Assembly: GCA_006386115.1 (NCBI GenBank) | Contig: VFIW01000057.1 | Span: forward strand, 62,001-126,000 | Source: Globisporangium splendens | Lineage: Eukaryota; Oomycota; Peronosporomycetes; Pythiales; Pythiaceae | Direction of reading: 5' to 3' | DNA length: 64,000 bases | Part shown: positions 44,818 through 56,265 of the stretch, piece by piece | Position numbering within the stretch: position 1 is the first letter of the stretch | Layout: every line of letters starts with the position of its first letter | Program-made: the position numbers and the translations under genes | The notes under the pieces: generated by a model | The model's database searches: none | What the model saw: the letters and a program-made list of their open reading frames with translations, nothing else | Told to the model about the DNA's origin: nothing

Positions 44818-45982
44818 TCAATTGGCGCTGCGATTACCGCGTATTGCGCTATTACCACTTGGGGATAATGGCCGATAGCCATCGCCCAGCTCCACGATCG
44901 CATGCATCGGCGGAGTATCCACCGAGGAGATCGGCGGCAAGGGATCCGCAGAGTTGAACCCGTGCAGCGAGATCTCTGCACCATCCTCCTTGCTGCTGCG
45001 CTCTTCCTCGATAAGTTGTTCACGGTGCTCTCGCCACCCAGAGAGCGCCATGAGCGGTCCCAGCTTTGGCTGCTTCGGTTTCTTTCGACGACACAGATTT
45101 CTGAACCAGCGGATCATCTCTTCCCTTGTAAACACTTCAATCAATAAATAAACGTTATTCCGATGAGTTTTTTTAGTACAGTACCAGGGAATATGAAGAG
45201 CACGTACGTGGTTGGATGATGGTTTTGCCAGTGGCGTACTCGATCAGCAGGATCAAAAGCAACATGGCGCCGATGAACACCATGCTGTGGATAAACCACG
45301 TTACGTTGATTGTGCTGTGGCTTTCACTTGACAACGTCTCGTTCGCTGTAGCTACTGCTGATGGGGCTTCTGTGGTCGTTTGAGTCACACTAAGAACCGC
45401 ACTACACGAACTCTCCGTTGTCACGATGCCGCGCTCTCGTGCACACCAGTCCACACACACGCAGCCTCCGCTGCCGACGCAGGATCGAGGCAACGACGGA
45501 TTTCTCAGCAACGTCTCGTTGCTCCAAGTAGCGAGGCAAGCGCTGCATACGACGTCGTCCGCTTCACAGTACGTCGCGTTCTCCGACGAGTAGAAATCAT
45601 TCTGCGCCACTGGCGCGGCACCCGTAGATACGCCTTCGAGCTTCGTTCGCTGGGCTATCATCTCGGAAGTAGTCAGACATCCTCCATACGCACCAAGCCA
45701 ACACTACAGCAGCAGTCGATGGGGAAACAACGTCAGTCGTAGTCTCTTCAAGATATTCACGAAATCGTCTTGCTAATACTAACGTACCTGCTCGCCCGAT
45801 TGAAGCCGCACGTTGAGGCACTCGTAGCACGTCCGTGGGGTCGAGGTACCACGTGCCGTATCCACATTGCACGAGCACGTGTCCTCCGCTCGCGGACTGG
45901 TCTGCTTTGCGGACGCCACCATCCCTGCGGCGCCATTATCGCTGCTGCTGCTAGAGCTGCTGCGCATCGCTCTCGCTGCCAT
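44818..45982 (-). CDS. Cys-rich membrane protein array, copy 5 (subgroup B)
   Basis: Exons 45788-45982, 45208-45703 and 44818-45134 give 335 residues. Poly-Ser N-terminus, then DTCSCN and RTCYECLN. Exon 2 starts CWLGAYGGC, continues with the sequon-bearing SSENATYC, VCSAC and CVGSGGCVCVDWC, and ends with a membrane helix (SMVFIGAMLLLILLIEYA). Exon 3 has RRKKPKQPK, the box GPLMALSGWREHREQLIEEE and VELGDGYRPLSPSG. Intron phases are 0 and 1, as in the other subgroup B copies. Confidence 0.85.
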
Positions 45983-46575
45983 GAGTATGAGGATCTGGGG
46001 AACAATGACTACGCAACAAAGAAGAAGAGCGCACTTCGCATCACATCACCTGAGCGGATTGGAAGCGCTGGAAGAGAGAAGACCAGCCACACAGAGGCAC
46101 ACACTCAACAAAGAAATCAAGAAAGCTGTCAAAGAAATTAATCTCGTCTGCAAATGTGACGATATGATTGGCTAAAAAGCGAGAGTGTATCTATCTCAGT
46201 GATGCACTCGTTGAACTTGGCATGTTGTGTTCAGTGAAAAAAACTCGGCGAGCGCAATATCAAAATCAGACGTGCAAAAACCTCTAGCATCTTATCATAG
46301 GCATAGTTCGATAGCTGTATAAACCGGTGCCGATCTACGACATTTTGCTGCTTTTTTGCCGTGTCACACATGCCTGACCCGCTTGTATCCACAATTGACC
46401 TGCATGGCTGTCAACGAGACCCAATGTCGTTCATCCTGGGTATATGGTTCACATCCTGAAGCCGCGTCCCGCGCGCTGAAATACCTATAAAGAAGCTCAC
46501 TATTCAATTCGCTGCGTGTCCATCAAGCGCCACCTTCCAAGTCTTCAACTCATCCAAGTCGCAGCCGAAGCACCG
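45983..46575. other. Intergenic, divergent promoters
   Basis: Lies between the start of array copy 5 (-) and the start of a small + strand gene; no gene seen. Confidence 0.5.
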
Positions 46576-47089
46576 ATGCCGTACCACTCGTTCGACTCCG
46601 ACTACGACCACGCAAGCCACGTGATCATGATCGTAGGCATCATCATAGGCTCGTTCATTTTGGTCTGCTGTCTTATTACGGCGTGCTGCGTCAGCGCACG
46701 CGAAGCGGAACGAGGTGCTCACCAGCCAAGTAAGCCAAACTCCGTATGCAGACGCTGCTGCAGCTATTAGCTATTGTCACTTACGCTTCTCTTGCGTTTG
46801 CTTGTTTGCAGCGCTAGTTCAGTACCATCAGCAGAACATGGAATTGCCGGCGCAATACGTTGTCCAGAGTGAGGGCAGCGGCGCGTATCTCCAGCCAGTG
46901 TACTACAACACGTCGGAGACAGGATATGTCCAAACGGTGGGTACTGGGTACTACCCTCCCGCCGTGGTCTACAACCCAAGCCAAGCCGCCATGTACGCTG
47001 CTGCACAGACGCCATCTCTTACGACTTCAACGCCACCACACGACGCTGCTTCTTCAGTCGCGGACCACAACCCACACAAAATGGTGTAG
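46576..47089 (+). CDS. Small single-pass membrane protein, Tyr/Pro-rich tail
   Basis: Exons 46576-46729 and 46812-47089 give 143 residues. The Met at 46516 would add 20 residues. A short acidic N-terminus is followed by one strongly hydrophobic helix (VIMIVGIIIGSFILVCCLI), a Cys-containing end (TACCVSAREAER) and a long tail rich in Tyr, Pro and Gln (PVYYNTSETGYVQTVG, YYPPAVVYNPSQ). The family is not recognised. It has the same two-exon architecture (helix in exon 1, phase-1 junction just after it) as the + strand gene at 52681, and both sit between copies of the Cys-rich array on the opposite strand. Confidence 0.75.
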
Positions 47090-47230
47090 AGTGCAGCGAC
47101 TGCGTCCTAATATTTATACGAGTAAGTGCCAGCGAATTGTTAGACCACAAGTGAAAATGTTGAGAAAGCAATACCTCAAGTCGCAATGAACGCACGCAAA
47201 TGATAACCAGGCATTTTTACAATTACAGAC

Positions 47231-48397
47231 TCAATTCGACAACGCGACAAAGGACGTTGCAATGATCTGCTGCTGCCTGTTCAGGTGACTGGGCGATGCT
47301 GGCCGGAAGCCTTCGCCGACTTCGACGGTTATACGAGGTGGAGCTTGATCCGGTAACAGCGCAAGCCCATCGCGTAGCGGCACATTCACCGGGGCTGTGT
47401 CCACCAGACGAGGCGCTGCAGCTTTCCCGCGGCGAGTCCTCTCCTGCTCCTCGTGAATCAGTCGCTCTTGATACGCCCGCCACCCAGAGAGGGACAGCGT
47501 TGGACCGTTGGGAGCTTCTCGCTTCTTTCGACCCCGAAACAGTCGTCGATACACCGCTCGGACCGTAGTGTCTACACTCGCATAGGATACCCAGAAATCA
47601 TCAACTCCCTTTGACATATCAACTCAGTGAGTGCGCGCGCACTTACTTTCTTCACTGGCTGTTTGCTGGTACGACATGACGCTCACGAGCACGAAGAGAG
47701 CCACAAAGACGAAAACCCACACATAGCGGCTAAAGTCATATCCATCCGGGTTGGCGCCGCCGTCAGAATCGGATGAAGGTGTCGCCGCTGGAGCTACAGT
47801 AGATATGATCACTTCGGACGCCGTGCACGTGAGGTTTGAAGTGTGCAGCGCCGCAACCTCACAAACAGCGAGGCACAGACAGCCGCTGTGTCCAAAGCAG
47901 ACGCGCGAGGCTGTTGTTGTTAACGCCGACGCGTTCACTGCCACTTGCTGGGTCCACACGTTTCGACACTCGGCGCAGACGCTGTCCGTAGGCACACAAT
48001 ACGTGAAATTCACCGACGAATAAAACTCATACGGCTCTGAGTCGCCAGCTGCTTGTCGTTGATTAGCCGCTTCAGCCTCATTGATACAGTCTCCCGTAGA
48101 ACTAACAACGCACTGCAGGAGCACGGTACAGATACAAGACTCAGTCGATCCAAGTCCAAAGATCCACAAAAACTCACTTGTACTACGAACCTGCTCGCCC
48201 GATGCGACTGGGATATTCATGCACTGGTAGCAGCTTCGAGGCGTCGCCTTCGTCTCAGTCGCGTTGCAAGAGCACGATGTCGTGGAGCGCGAGGAGGTGA
48301 GTTCTTCCGAGGCGCTGGCATCACCACTGCTGCTGGCGCCAACCGATGACGACGGCGTTGACTCGGTGGTCGTGGCCGCCAAGTGGACAGTCCGCAT
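47231..48397 (-). CDS. Cys-rich membrane protein array, copy 6 (subgroup B)
   Basis: Exons 48191-48397, 47647-48112 and 47231-47571 give 337 residues. TSCSCN and RSCYQCMN in exon 1; CVVSSTGDC, the sequon SVNFTYC, VCAEC and CFGHSGCLCLAVC in exon 2, then the membrane helix (YVWVFVFVALFVLVSVMSY). Exon 3 has RGRKKREAP, the box GPTLSLSGWRAYQERLIHEE and VEVGEGFRPASPSHL. In-frame Met codons upstream of 48397 exist but the added sequence is unlike other copies. Confidence 0.85.
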
Positions 48398-48743
48398 AGC
48401 TGTTGCGCGTGGTGGTGGTAAGCGAGTGCGCTTTCTGCTTCTCTGCTGATTCTCGAGCTGCAAAGGAGTGTGCGGGACCAAAAGAAGGACAGACGACGCT
48501 CCTGCGCGCAGACTCATATAACAAATAACCTTGCACACTCTATCAATCAACCTCATGCCAGTGTGCGTGCACACAGGTTTTGTGGCCAACTGTCCAAACA
48601 CAAAAGTGGCATATGCCGTGCGAACATTGCATCATTCAACAAGTAGTGAGCTCCAGGGCCACACCACAAGCAGGAATGTCATCTCCACCTTGTCTACGAC
48701 ACTCGTGTTTGCAAAGTCTTCTGCCACACTCTCTGCCTCGAAA

Positions 48744-49013
48744 TCACCCACCCAACTCAGCGGGTTTCCACGCATTCACAAAAACACTGTCGTCGAGCTT
48801 GGACCACACCTCTTGAAACCACTGCATTGACTCCAAGGCAGTGAGCTCGTAGCACTCAGATGCGTCGATAGGTCCTCGGTCTCGTTCCTTTTTCAACGCC
48901 TCATCGATCGCATGCAATTGCTCCATGGTCCATATTTCCCCTACTTCGTGTGCCTTGTCAGCGATCTCCTTCCGTTGACCGTCGGTAAGAACGATGCGCG
49001 TGGAGCCCGGCAT
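48744..49013 (-). mobile_element. Relic of a pogo/Tigger-like transposase
   Basis: An open frame of 89 codons from the Met at 49013. The N-terminal third (LTDGQRKEIADKAHE) resembles the helix-turn-helix start of pogo-type DNA transposases. The end (ESMQWFQEVWSKLDDSVFVNAW) resembles the C-terminal part of the DDE domain, where W-x(n)-FNAW motifs are common. The catalytic DDE core is missing, so this looks like an internally deleted copy. Terminal repeats were not found by eye. It sits between array copies 6 and 7. Confidence 0.5.
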
Positions 49014-50149
49014 CTTTGAGAGTGTTGTCTTCGCGACGCATGGCAGCGTTGTCTTGACCACACGCATCCTAGCGTGGGTGCGACGTGACCGCACGTTGTT
49101 GCGTTCTTGCGTGCAAGGAGGACTCGTCCTAGCAGGCCTCCTACAAAATGTTATAGGCCTTCTATATCTTATTAGTTTGCGGAGCTGCGCACAGAGCGTC
49201 CGTCTGGAATTGTGCAGCGAGCCCATCTCGCTCTGTGCGGCCATTTTATGTTTTATGAGTGATAGTCAAGGAAGAGTGTTTGTCAGGCAAACACTGCGGA
49301 TCTAGTCGAACTGTCATCTCGCTTTCAACTGCATTAGTGAAAATCTTAAAGCCGCATGAGTTCAACATCAACGCAACGATCTCTCAGCAAAGTTCGCATG
49401 GGAAAACCTGCATGCCAACAAATACAACAAACAACAATTCTATAAACTATTGAATATTGGTGTTGCAACTAATTGCACCTTCAATATTTCAATATCCCCA
49501 CCAAGACCAGCGCATTTGTCAGAATTTACAGGTGTTACGGCGCTTGCTCTTCGCCGCATTGTCGCCGACCCCGTACAGCTCAGAGAGAAGGGATTGGCCC
49601 TTGACGACGTCCTTCTACCGCACGGACGTAGGCTTGGTGGCTTGATCATCAGGAGAATGTTTATGGCTTGAGAGTGAGCTCATTTGGGTGGCGCTGTTGC
49701 CTACATGTCAAACACGCTTGCTAAAGTTTCATTGTTTGTCAGCACTTCGACGTCACAGGCAGCGCCTATTGCAATCGACGCCAAAAGTACACAGACAGCT
49801 GAGGTGATATTTTCTGTCATTGTTCACTGTTTTCGAAAAGAAAAAAAGGAAAAAAAACGTTGGCGCATCATGTGACTTGATCGTCAGCATGAAGTTGGGC
49901 TGAGCTAGTTTGAGCTGTATTTCGAGTCCCAGACGTGTCATTTAAAGAATTTGCATCAAGACGAAAATAAAGACGCAAGCAAAGCACATGCGTGCAGCAC
50001 ACACAACGACACAAATGCAGGCGCCAATCAACCCAGACTTGACCTTCCATCATGTAAGCGCCAAGTCCATTGTGGTATTTTTGCAGTCCACAGAAAGAAG
50101 AAGAAAAAAAGAAAGAAAACTTTGATGCTTGAGAGCTGGAGCTTTTCAT
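49014..50149. other. Intergenic, 1.1 kb
   Basis: Between the transposase relic and array copy 7. The open frame 49450-49671 has no domain. Possibly further decayed mobile-element sequence; nothing supported. Confidence 0.45.
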
Positions 50150-51267
50150 TCACCGCCGCGAATGAGCCACGTCGCTCTCTAACGAAGTGGCTCGCCGCAA
50201 TTGACTCGGAGACGCCGGCCGGAAGCCGTCGCCGATCTCAACTTCTGGTTCTGTGTGCTCTGGCGCCTCCGTGAGAATCAACCGCCCCAACTTGCGTTGC
50301 TCATCATCGATGAGCTGCTCCCGGTACGCATTCCAGCCTTCCAGCGCCATTCTCGGCCCGAAATGTCCCTGGGTCGCTTGATTGCGCTGCTGCCGCTGCG
50401 CTTCTCGTCGCTCGCGCATGCGTTGCTCATATCGATCTACATAGAAGCAGAATAAGCAATTAGAAGTGCATGAGAAAGTCATTTGCTGCATCATAACTCC
50501 GAATCAATATTGCCACTCACATAGTTGGAACCGCATGACGCCTTGCCGGATGATGAGCACCGCGAGCGTGAACATACACACGAGCATCGCGATGTTCTTC
50601 GCCAGGTTCATGCGCGCGAACGTGGTATTGTCGTTACCATTCTGAGTCGTCGGCGACGTGCTCGTAGGTTTGCATGTCGTGTCTCCGAGCGTGTACTGCG
50701 AGCCGATCACAATGTTGTAGAGATCGTATTGGCGAAAGTCGCAGTACACCGTGCAGATGCAGCCCGCGGTGCCCGTGCGATAAAACGACGTGTTGGTGCC
50801 AAGAGAATTGGAGGAATACGCCTGGGACCACTCGAGCCACGCCTCGGAGCACGCCTGGTCCGTGACGCTGCAGTACGTAAAGTTCCGCGACGAGTAGAAC
50901 GCGTCGTCGTGCGGCGCGATGCTCGAGTACGACGGCAGCGACAGCAGCGTCTGCTCCTTCGCGACCATCGTCGCGCTCACGCACTCGCCAAGCGGGTTGA
51001 TCACACACTAAATAGACCAGAATAATAGCGCTTATGAGCCATCCATATGCGTCTCTGACCGATGCATAAGGACGGACGTACCTCGTCGCCGGACTGGAGC
51101 AGCACGTTGAGGCACTCGTAGCACGTGCGCTTCGTGCCGTCGGCGTGGCACGCACACGTGTCCGAGCGGTTGGCCGCGCGCTGCTTGGGCGGCAGCGTGG
51201 CCCACGCGAGCGTGCTGCCCGCAGAGCTGCTGTTCGTGTCCGCGACAGTCGGGTCCACGGCCGCCAT
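50150..51267 (-). CDS. Cys-rich membrane protein array, copy 7 (subgroup B, two Cys lost)
   Basis: Exons 51082-51267, 50521-51007 and 50150-50436 give 319 residues. DTCACH and RTCYECLN in exon 1; CVINPLGEC and the sequon SRNFTYC in exon 2. Two framework cysteines are replaced together: the second of CxxC (ACSEAW instead of xCxxC) and the first of CxGxGGCxC (RTGTAGCIC). The other twelve remain. The membrane helix (KNIAMLVCMFTLAVLII) is followed by an Arg-rich exon 3 with the box GPRMALEGWNAYREQLIDDE and VEIGDGFRPASPSQL. An upstream in-frame Met region contains a hydrophobic stretch, but no other copy has a matching extension. Confidence 0.83.
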
Positions 51268-51865
51268 CTTCCTTCTAACTGTGCGTTTGCGCTGATGAGT
51301 GTGTGCCTCTGCACTGATCAGAGGGTCAGTCAACAAGACCGCAGTCACTGCCAGCAGACATAGGGGATGGGCGAATCCAGTGATGACAGTGAGAAGGGTG
51401 AATGGTACCGCAGCCTCTCGTTTAGGTTGAGGTGCACGATAATTGAGATTCTGGGTGTGCTTGTCCTCCAGAAGCAAGGCTTCAGAAATGGAATGTGTCT
51501 TTGAGAGAGCCTGAATTAGGTGGTAAATAATGGGCGACTGTGACGCAGTGAACCACGTTTTCGGCTGGAAAACGCCCCAACTACTTCAGTTCATCTCGGA
51601 CCACAAGGCTGCAGCCAGCAAAATCAACTGAAATCTTGTTCGCAAGAAACAAGGGATGTCTGATCTAGACTTCATACTATCCCAAGAAAAAATACTCTTG
51701 TTTGCATAACACAAAATCCACAAACCATTCGACGCCGTAATAACCTATTCATTTCCGTTCTGCCTCAGTGGTGTGCATTCCCAGCGTATTGTCAGGTGCT
51801 TATTTCATCCCAACTCAGCGTCCTTCACTTAGGTATCTTCGCTTGTGTCGTCTGCAGGCAATGGA
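51268..51865. other. Intergenic, 600 bp
   Basis: Promoter side of copy 7. An in-frame hydrophobic stretch upstream of the copy 7 start lies here (51300-51400); it is probably 5' UTR. No other gene seen. Confidence 0.45.
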
Positions 51866-52380
51866 GTCCATTATGTAGCAGTCTGTCGTATTTGGCTTGG
51901 AGATGTCGGCCGAAAGCCTTCGCCCACCTGGATCTGAGGAGCTGCACGCGTCGGCGCGTTGGAGTGGCCGCGCATTGAAGCCACCGAGCCGAGCTGGACT
52001 TGCTCACTCTCGATGAGCTACTCCTCATAAACCGCCAACGCAGAGCAGAAGCTGAATGTCGCGGAGCAGTGCAAGGTTGGTACGAAACGTTGGCTTGGAT
52101 CGACAAAGTGATCCGTTCCCTTGTTGGCGCCGAAGCAGGTGTCTGCTTTGTCCACGTCACTCCACATCAATGTTCACACTTGATCACTTTCAACACTGTT
52201 TTGGTGTGCGGCCATCGGCGTACTTGACCCGAGGTTCCAACAACTGACGAGTGCGTATTTAGTACAAATGTGCTGTGCATGTTTGGTGCAGCTCCGTCAG
52301 CGTGCCCAGTGCGAAGATCAGCCATTTGTGCCGTGTGACTGTCGGCGCACTCAGCACACACCTTCAACATTTGTGTGGCT
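51866..52380 (-). pseudogene. Cys-rich membrane protein array, copy 8 (decayed)
   Basis: Only fragments of subgroup B remain. The last-exon tail is clear: VGEGFRPTSPSQ, near 51870-51920. Upstream of it, YEE-stop-LIESE corresponds to the Y-E-x-Q-L-I-E-S-E part of the family box with a TAG in place of Gln. A remnant of exon 2 (KVCAECA) lies near 52355. Exon 1, most of the Cys domain and the membrane helix are not detectable. This is a dead copy within the array. Confidence 0.7.
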
Positions 52381-52680
52381 AGGGTCTGCGTGATCCTTGC
52401 GCTTCTCAGTACAGAGTTTTACTCCAATAGTGGCCTCTCGAATCTTTCATTATGGCATCTGCAATATTCTATGGCCGTTTTCTGCCCTCGAAAAGCCTAG
52501 CATCATCTGAGCGATGTGTGCATAAAACCTGGATCCCTCTTCAACGACATATCCTCGACCAAGGTGATAGCAGCATCCTTTTTACAATGTATCCACAATG
52601 TCAAACGCCATTTGTTCCCACTCGAAAAAGCAAGAATGCAGCGATTTTTTTCGTCCACGTCATAATCGTATTTGCCCCAA

Positions 52681-53152
52681 ATGAGCACCACCACCAGCAG
52701 TGACTTTGACACGATCAGCGCAAAGACGGAGAGCGAGTTCAATCGAACGCGCAACATCATGATCGCGAGCTTCGTCTCCTTTGTCATACTCACGATCGTC
52801 GCAGGTGTTTGCAGCAGCCAGTGTGCCAAGAGAGCGCACCGCCATGGTACTTGGATTGCTTACACTCGAACTAGTTGCTCAGATAGCATCTCAACTGTAA
52901 TTTTCATTGTGCGCGGCTCCACTTGGACCAACGCCTTATCAGCCTCACGACGATGGTGCTACTCGGGTCACGTGGGGACCGCCGACCGCCATAATGGCAT
53001 CGTCGACTTTTAACTACAACAACAGCAACGACGGCCATTTCTCCAGTGATTCCTTCGCTCAAGTGGTGACAATCGACACGGCACCGTCGACTCCGGCGTT
53101 CGAGAACAGCAGCAGCACATGTGCTCCTACTACGTCGTCCTCGGACAACTAA
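52681..53152 (+). CDS. Small single-pass membrane protein with PSAP-like tail motif
   Basis: Exons 52681-52846 and about 52914-53152 give 134 residues. One membrane helix (IMIASFVSFVILTIVAG) is followed by CSSQCAKRAHRH. The tail ends with VVTIDTAPSTPAFEN, nearly the same as VQFADTTPSAPAFED in array copy 3. The exon 1 donor is GTACTT. The only frame-preserving acceptor reads TGCG rather than TGCAG, which looks like a missing base; otherwise the gene is broken there. The layout is like the + strand gene at 46576, though the sequences differ. Family not recognised. Confidence 0.65.
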
Positions 53153-53239
53153 TAAATGCTACTCCGAGTAGCACTTTTTGCAAATGCCAACAAATTCTTC
53201 TTCGCGGACAAAACTCGGTTTATGCAACACAAGTCAGAT

Positions 53240-54328
53240 TTACTGTTCAATTGCTGTGAGCCTGTCCTGAGAGGATGGTGAATACCGAGGCTCCATCGCC
53301 AGTTCTGTCGCCAAAGCCGAGGACGACTCGGGTGCAGCACCACATTCTTTCTCTCGGTGATTCAGCCACCCACTCAGCGAGAGCAGTGGGCCGAGGCGTG
53401 GCGATCGTGGACGTGGATAACGCGGCCGAGTATACTCGTCATACAAATCGAAGGATGCTGCAGAGTATCCGACACCAAAAGCTGTTAGTTTTGGTAATTG
53501 CGTCATCCAATTTTGCTGTGCTGTAACGTATATGGACTTACTTCCATTCGAACGCTTGAATCGACTTTGGATCATCACGAGGAGAGCCACGACACAGAGC
53601 ACGGCACCAACAACCACTAGGACCCATGTACCGACACTCTTCATGTCGACGCTGTTGTCGCTCGTGTGACTGTGAACGCTGGAGGCCGACGGGGTTGAGA
53701 GCGGGGAGTCCGTCGAAGTTTGTGGCGCACCAGCTGCGCATGAATCGGCAAGTGGCGCTCGATATACTGGAAGCTCGCAATACGCCAAACACAAGCACCC
53801 GCCGTCCCCAAAGCAGGAAAGTGGTGTAGACGATGATACATCGCTTGACGTAGTGGAGCTGAGACTCCCAGAAGAGTACTGGCTCGTCCAGTTCGCTCGA
53901 CACTCGGAGCAGACGACCTCCGTCGGATCACAGTACGTGTAATTGGCTGCCAAGTAAAACGTACCGCCACCAGGGGGATTCGAGATCGGGTTGGACTGAC
54001 GCGCTACAAAGCGACTTGAAGCACGGACACACTTGCCGAAAGGGTCTATTGCACACTTTCACGAGTCATACACAACAAATATCAACCACAGAAGATCATA
54101 TAAGTGTGGCACGAGTGCAAAGTTGAAAGTTTTATATGCATCAGCACTCACGTCTTCGCCGGATTGAAGGGCTACGTTGATGCAATCGTAGCAGCTACGC
54201 GGCGTCAGCTGATCATTCTCGCTCTGGCAATCGCAGGTGTCAGTTGCTCTGGACGAGATCTGCTTCCGAGGTGTAGTGATATCTGTAGAGCTGCTACTGG
54301 CACCAGTCGTTGCCAATGCCGACGCCAT
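53240..54328 (-). CDS. Cys-rich membrane protein array, copy 9 (subgroup B, short tail)
   Basis: Exons 54152-54328, 53542-54055 and 53240-53457 give 302 residues. DTCDCQ and RSCYDCIN; CAIDPFGKC, the sequon AANYTYC, VCSEC, CFGDGGCLCLAYC; membrane helix (GTWVLVVVGAVLCVVALLVMI). The family box is present at its start (GPLLSLSGWLNHREKE) but the LIxxE half is missing, and the C-terminal GFRP box is degenerate (MEPRYSPSSQDRL). The cytoplasmic part may therefore have lost function while the ectodomain is kept. Start at 54328 or three codons upstream. Confidence 0.82.
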
Positions 54329-54931
54329 TGACCTCACTTGGCAGTTTTAGGGTGCCGCGCTGTGCGATTCGGATTGCGTTGTCAAGGAGAAATGAACACT
54401 TGAGTCTTGAGAGGGCAGTCCTGGGCGAGTCTCACCTGCAAATGAATCGTTTCAAATGACCAGGTTATGGACCTGCTGCCATCTTGAATTCTCAATCTGA
54501 CGACATCCAGCGTACTTAGCAGTGCCCACAAGGTACTCCCTGTCAAAAATGTTGCCATCGATCAACACTCCTGGCAACATAAAAGCGCCAATGTTGCGCT
54601 GCCTTTCTCACACACTGCTGACAATTTTTTGGTCTCACCTACTTTACTTGGCTGCAGGCGCCAAAGTCGGTTTAGTTGATATGTTTCAATATTGGATGGC
54701 GCTTGGTTTCTTCTTTGTCATTTGACGCCATGACAAGAATCCTCTCTCTGTAACGATGATCACTCAACTGTGTTCGACTGCTTGAACTCGCCACTTGCTC
54801 AAGGACTGAGTGCTCCAAAATGGCATGATAACTGCAAAACTTGTAGACATATATTGCTGCTTTGAGTCCACACATCCTCTCTACGAAGTACAAACGTGCT
54901 TTACAACACTCCTTTACAGTTTCACATCGCG
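54329..54931. other. Intergenic, 600 bp
   Basis: Promoter side of copy 9 and 3' flank of copy 10; no gene recognised. Confidence 0.45.
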
Positions 54932-56034
54932 CTACGACAACAGTTGGAGTCGAGGCAGCGCAGTGGTGGTAGTAGACGCGGTTGCAGCATCGTCTGCTGC
55001 ATCATCAGAAGTCTCGTCTCCCTCTGTTTCTTTCACCAACTGATCATCCTGCGATCCAGTGTGTGAACCCGAAGGGCTCGCCGGCGCGACAGTGGGTTCC
55101 TCTTGATGGGCAAAACCCTGGTGCTCGTTTTCGATGAGTACATCGCGGAGCGCTTTCCATCCATCGAGTGCCAGTGGGGGCGACCGTGCGTCGAGGCGTG
55201 CTTGACGCAAGCGCCGCCGTTCCCGTTCGCGTAGAGCTCTCACTGTCATGCATGGCAACAGGTCAGACTTTATCTCGTGCTTTGTGAGCTTTAGTGGAGA
55301 GCGAGAAGCAACCGATTGCACTGCGTACCTCGCAACGAGTTGCCGACAATCAAGACGACAGGGATCGAGATCATCATGACCACAATGAGCGCTATGGTTC
55401 GCATCGGGCCGGTCAAGGTGACCTTGAGCGTGTCTGTCGGGGCGAGCTCGTCGCACAGCATGTCCACAACCACTGGTTTCCACACCGAGGACTCGCAAAA
55501 GCCAACACATACACACCCACCGGCGCCAACGCAGAACTGCGACGGGTTCTCAGAACCATCAATGGAGGTCTTGAACGACGTGGCTCGGCACTGAGCGCAG
55601 GTGTAGTCGTCGTGCTCGCAGTACGTCGTGTTGACGGACGGGAAGTAGTTGGCCACGTCCCCGACTTCCGAAGTATTGCGCCGATAGTCGAGTCTCCAGT
55701 CGTACTTGTCCATGCTCGCACAATAGCCTGCCGGAGTGATCATACACTACCACCATATCAAAGACAGAACTCGTTACGAAGACCGAAACACAAATTTGGT
55801 TTATGTGAACTACAGAGTCAACTCAACTGCTCCGGTGGCGAGAGGCACATTGAGGCAATCGTAGCACGACCGCGGAAGTCCGCACAGCGTCTGGTTCTGG
55901 TGCCACGTGCACGTGTCGTCGCTCGAGTACACGCTCTTGACGATCGTGGGTGCCACACGGGACGGCGACGGCGTCGTGATCGTGTTCGAGTCATTCCCGC
56001 CTCCCCTGTTGGAGCCGCTCGAACTCGCCGCCAT
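54932..56034 (-). CDS. Cys-rich membrane protein array, copy 10 (subgroup B/C intermediate)
   Basis: Exons 55828-56034, 55329-55746 and 54932-55242 give 311 residues. Exon 1 has DTCTWH and RSCYDCLN, resembling subgroup C (CxW rather than CxC). Exon 2 starts CMITPAGYC and carries the sequon SVNTTYC, TCAQC and CVGAGGCVCVGFC, then a membrane helix (TIALIVVMMISIPVVLIV). Exon 3 starts with an Arg-rich coil and has PPLALDGWKALRDVLIENE, then an acidic Thr-rich tail without the GFRP box. The donor of exon 1 is GTTGAG, weaker than in other copies. An upstream in-frame Met at 56175 adds a hydrophobic stretch not seen in most other copies. Confidence 0.83.
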
Positions 56035-56265
56035 GCTTGCTTTCCAGAGTGGCTGAGCAACGAGTGAATGAAATTTGACCTTACCACAGACACACGCCAC
56101 CACCCACTTGGATGAGCTCCATCCAAGGTCGATCGCAAGAAAAAGTGGTACCGCCATCACCAACGGATGTTGCACGTTGAAGTCTGGTGCAAAAAAGGAA
56201 TGATGGGACTAACAATTTTTCGCATTCAAAAAGCAATAATCTCGCGTTATGCGCTGCTGAGTTCG

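Noticed and set aside
51300..51480. Hydrophobic upstream extension of copy 7 as a signal peptide
   Set aside because: Only copies 7 and 10 have such stretches, the sequences are unrelated, and other copies lack them; more likely 5' UTR.
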